DNA from: Corynebacterium ammoniagenes DSM 20306
Lineage (GTDB): Bacteria > Actinomycetota > Actinomycetes > Mycobacteriales > Mycobacteriaceae
Direction of reading: 5' to 3'
DNA: 64,000 nt
Assembly (NCBI RefSeq): GCF_001941425.1
Contig: NZ_CP009244.1
Span: forward strand, 2,232,001 to 2,296,000
Shown: in pieces, positions 62,140 through 64,000 of the stretch
Layout of the letters: every line of letters starts with the position of its first letter
How positions within the stretch are numbered: position 1 is the stretch's first letter
Translations under genes and position numbers: made by a program
The notes under the pieces: model-generated
What the model was told of the DNA's origin: nothing
Seen by the model: the letters and a program-made list of their open reading frames with translations, nothing else
The model's database searches: none

Positions 62140-63462
62140 GTGAACCCTCAGTCGAATGAACCTCAATCCACGGCATTGCTCACGGATATGTATGAGCTAA
62201 CCATGTTGCAAGCAGCGCTTGCCGATGGTACCGCCGACCGCCCCGTAGTCTGCGAAGTTTTTGCACGCCGGCTGTCGAATGAACGACGTTATGGGGTGGT
62301 CGCGGGTATTCCGCGCGTTTTAGAAGCAGTGAAGAACTTCCGCTTTACCGAAGCACAGCTAGAAACGCTGACCTTTTTAGACGATGCGACATTAGAGTAC
62401 CTGCGCAATTACCGTTTTTCCGGGCAGATTGATGGCTACCGCGAGGGCGAGTTATTTTTCCCCAACTCTCCGCTGCTGACCGTGCGCGGTGGTTTCGGCG
62501 AGTGTGTCTTGCTCGAAACGGTGATTTTATCGATCATGAACTCCGATTCCGCAGTGGCCTCTGCGGCCTCGCGTATGGTGGCTTCTGCTGATGGACGTCC
62601 GATTATTGAAATGGGTTCCCGGCGCACCCATGAACAGGCGGCCGTGACCGCTGCTCGTGCTGCCTACCTGGCGGGCTTCCAGTCCACCTCCAACCTGGAA
62701 GCCGCTGCCCGCTACGGCATGCCTGCATCCGGCACCGCGGCGCATTCGTGGACTCTGGCGCACGTTAACGACGATGGCACCCCGAATGAGAAGGCTGCCT
62801 TCCAATCCCAGGTGGACGCGCACGGGGTGGGCACGACCTTGCTGGTCGATACTTTCGACATCACTCAAGGTGTCAACAACGCCATTGAAGTTGCCGGGGT
62901 TGAACTTGGCGGTGTGCGCATCGACTCGGGCAACCTGGGGGCGATTACTCGCCGCGTGCGCAAGCAGCTCGATGATCTCGGCGCGCATAACACCAAAATT
63001 GTAGTCTCGTCTGACTTGGATGAGTTTGCTATCGCGGGCCTGCGCGGGGATCCGGTGGATGTCTATGGTGTCGGCACGTCCGTGGTTACCGGCTCTGGGG
63101 CTCCAACCGCCAGCATGGTGTACAAGATTGTGGAGGTGGACGGACATCCCGTCGCCAAGCGCTCGGAGGCGAAGAAGTCTGTGGGCGGTGCCAAGCGTGC
63201 CATCCGTTCCTACCGCTCTTCTGGCGTGGCCGTGGAAGAAATTATCTTCCCCTTCGCCGATGAGGAACCGGATACCGGGCACCTGACCTCTAAGATGCTC
63301 ACCGTGCCGTTGATTCGCGATGGCGAAATCGTCGATGGCCAACCCACCTTGGATGAATCCCGTGCCTATTTGGCTGAGAGCATCAAGACCCTGCCGTGGG
63401 AGGGCTTGGCTCTAACCCGTGATGAACCTGCCGTGCACACCCGCTACTTGGGTTTTGAATAA
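62140..63462 (+). CDS. pncB: Nicotinate phosphoribosyltransferase
   Basis: A 440-residue enzyme that joins nicotinate to PRPP with ATP in NAD salvage. It begins with TALLTDMYELTMLQAAL and has MGSRRTHEQAAVTAARAA and SGTAAHSWTL (with the His that is phosphorylated in the family), and VRIDSGNLG. GTG 62140 has a -10 just upstream and is preferred to a start at 62092. Followed by dinG in the same direction, as with pncB1-dinG (Rv1330c-Rv1329c) in Mycobacterium. Confidence 0.93.
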   Translation: MNPQSNEPQSTALLTDMYELTMLQAALADGTADRPVVCEVFARRLSNERRYGVVAGIPRVLEAVKNFRFTEAQLETLTFLDDATLEYLRNYRFSGQIDGYREGELFFPNSPLLTVRGGFGECVLLETVILSIMNSDSAVASAASRMVASADGRPIIEMGSRRTHEQAAVTAARAAYLAGFQSTSNLEAAARYGMPASGTAAHSWTLAHVNDDGTPNEKAAFQSQVDAHGVGTTLLVDTFDITQGVNNAIEVAGVELGGVRIDSGNLGAITRRVRKQLDDLGAHNTKIVVSSDLDEFAIAGLRGDPVDVYGVGTSVVTGSGAPTASMVYKIVEVDGHPVAKRSEAKKSVGGAKRAIRSYRSSGVAVEEIIFPFADEEPDTGHLTSKMLTVPLIRDGEIVDGQPTLDESRAYLAESIKTLPWEGLALTRDEPAVHTRYLGFE

Positions 63463-63521
63463 ACTCCCTGATACCCGCCTCGGTGCTTGACGCCGGTGCG
63501 GGAGTCATAGCGTGTATGGCT

Positions 63522-63534
63522 TAGACTCGGTGAG
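63522..63534 (+). promoter_or_regulatory. -10 element of dinG, probably leaderless
   Basis: TAGACT (63522-63527) ends seven bases before GTG 63535. No separate Shine-Dalgarno is apparent, although GAG lies in the gap. Confidence 0.45.
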
Positions 63535-64000
63535 GTGAACGACGAACCCCTCAATCAGACAACGGACGCATTGCTCGACCAAGCCGTAGCTGCCTTGGGA
63601 GGCGCCCGCCGCGATGGCCAGCACGCCATGGCGCAAGCAGTCACGAAAGCTTTAGAGTCCGACCGCCATCTAGCGGTTCAAGCCGGCACCGGCACGGGTA
63701 AGTCCTTGGCATATTTGGTGCCGGCGATCCGCCATGCGCATAACACCGGCTCCACCATCATCGTCTCGACCGCGACCATTGCGCTGCAACGGCAGTTGGT
63801 CGAACGTGACCTGCCGCGCCTAGTGGAAGCACTGGAGCCGCTGATGCAGGAAAAGCCGACCTTTGCCATTATGAAAGGTCGCAATAACTACGCTTGTCTC
63901 AATAAGGTGGCACAGGCCGGGTTTGAGCCCGATGAGACGCTGTTAGACGATGACGATGTTTCGTGGACCGGCAAGCATGTTAAGCGTATTTTCGAGTGGG
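63535..64000 (+). CDS. dinG: DinG-family ATP-dependent DNA helicase, N-terminal part (cut by window edge)
   Basis: The first 155 codons are open to the window end. The translation begins VNDEPLNQTTDALLDQAVAA, with a Q-motif-like GQHAMAQAV, Walker A AGTGTGKSLAY and motif Ia VSTATIALQ. MKGRNNYACLNK holds the first Cys of the expected iron-sulfur cluster. XPD-like helicases of this group act on forked or R-loop DNA. Order after pncB matches Mycobacterium. Confidence 0.9.
   Translation, partial: MNDEPLNQTTDALLDQAVAALGGARRDGQHAMAQAVTKALESDRHLAVQAGTGTGKSLAYLVPAIRHAHNTGSTIIVSTATIALQRQLVERDLPRLVEALEPLMQEKPTFAIMKGRNNYACLNKVAQAGFEPDETLLDDDDVSWTGKHVKRIFEW

Overview
The window is chromosomal DNA of a Corynebacterium (Actinomycetota). 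This rests on a single giant type I fatty acid synthase followed by acpS, an orn plus tRNA-His pair, a nanR/siaEFGI-type sialic acid locus as known from C. glutamicum, and a right-hand block (lprD-like, DUF3817, rdgB, rph, metallo-hydrolase, murI, rhomboid, DUF2017, clpS, pncB, dinG) in the same order as the mycobacterial Rv1329c-Rv1343c region. Base composition is moderately GC-rich by eye, and several genes look leaderless. The exact species cannot be read from the sequence; the C. ammoniagenes/casei/stationis group is only a guess. No rRNA, CRISPR array, insertion sequence or prophage was seen.

Layout. 1-9.5 kb is housekeeping: the start of metB, an MscS channel, truncated haemoglobin glbO, alanine dehydrogenase, a hotdog thioesterase, ABC-F factor ettA, ssb, and a CopD-CtaG fusion for copper and cytochrome oxidase. 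9.6-15.5 kb is an accessory block beside tRNA-Arg(TCT): a Fic protein whose catalytic His is Gln, and a 1656-residue single-chain type ISP restriction-modification enzyme with a run of ten G inside its helicase region, which looks like a phase-variation switch.

15.4-28.9 kb is a complete amino-sugar and sialic acid uptake and breakdown regulon. It holds a dipeptide-type ABC importer (siaE, siaF, siaG fusion, siaI), a tandem alpha/beta-hydrolase at the end of the importer operon, the repressor nanR, and nanA, nagB, nagA, nanK and nanE. Sialic acid would be imported, cleaved by NanA to ManNAc and pyruvate, phosphorylated by NanK, epimerised by NanE to GlcNAc-6-P, then deacetylated and deaminated by NagA and NagB to fructose-6-P. 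A shared 25-nt motif lies between the -35 and -10 of both main promoters (siaE, and nagA facing nanK) and is the best candidate for the NanR operator. No sialidase gene is present.

28.9-43.3 kb holds mixed metabolic genes: old yellow enzyme, SDR, AGCS symporter, orn with tRNA-His, HSL-type esterase, FUSC protein, luciferase-like oxidoreductase, L,D-transpeptidase lipoprotein, tRNA-Lys, a small HTH-like protein, glutaminase-STAS, DUF3618, bcp, a TetR regulator and a DUF222-HNH nuclease. 43.3-52.9 kb is acpS-fasA. 53.1-64 kb has a secreted HNH nuclease facing a small acidic protein, an SPFH protein, tRNA-Leu and the conserved actinobacterial block, and ends inside dinG.
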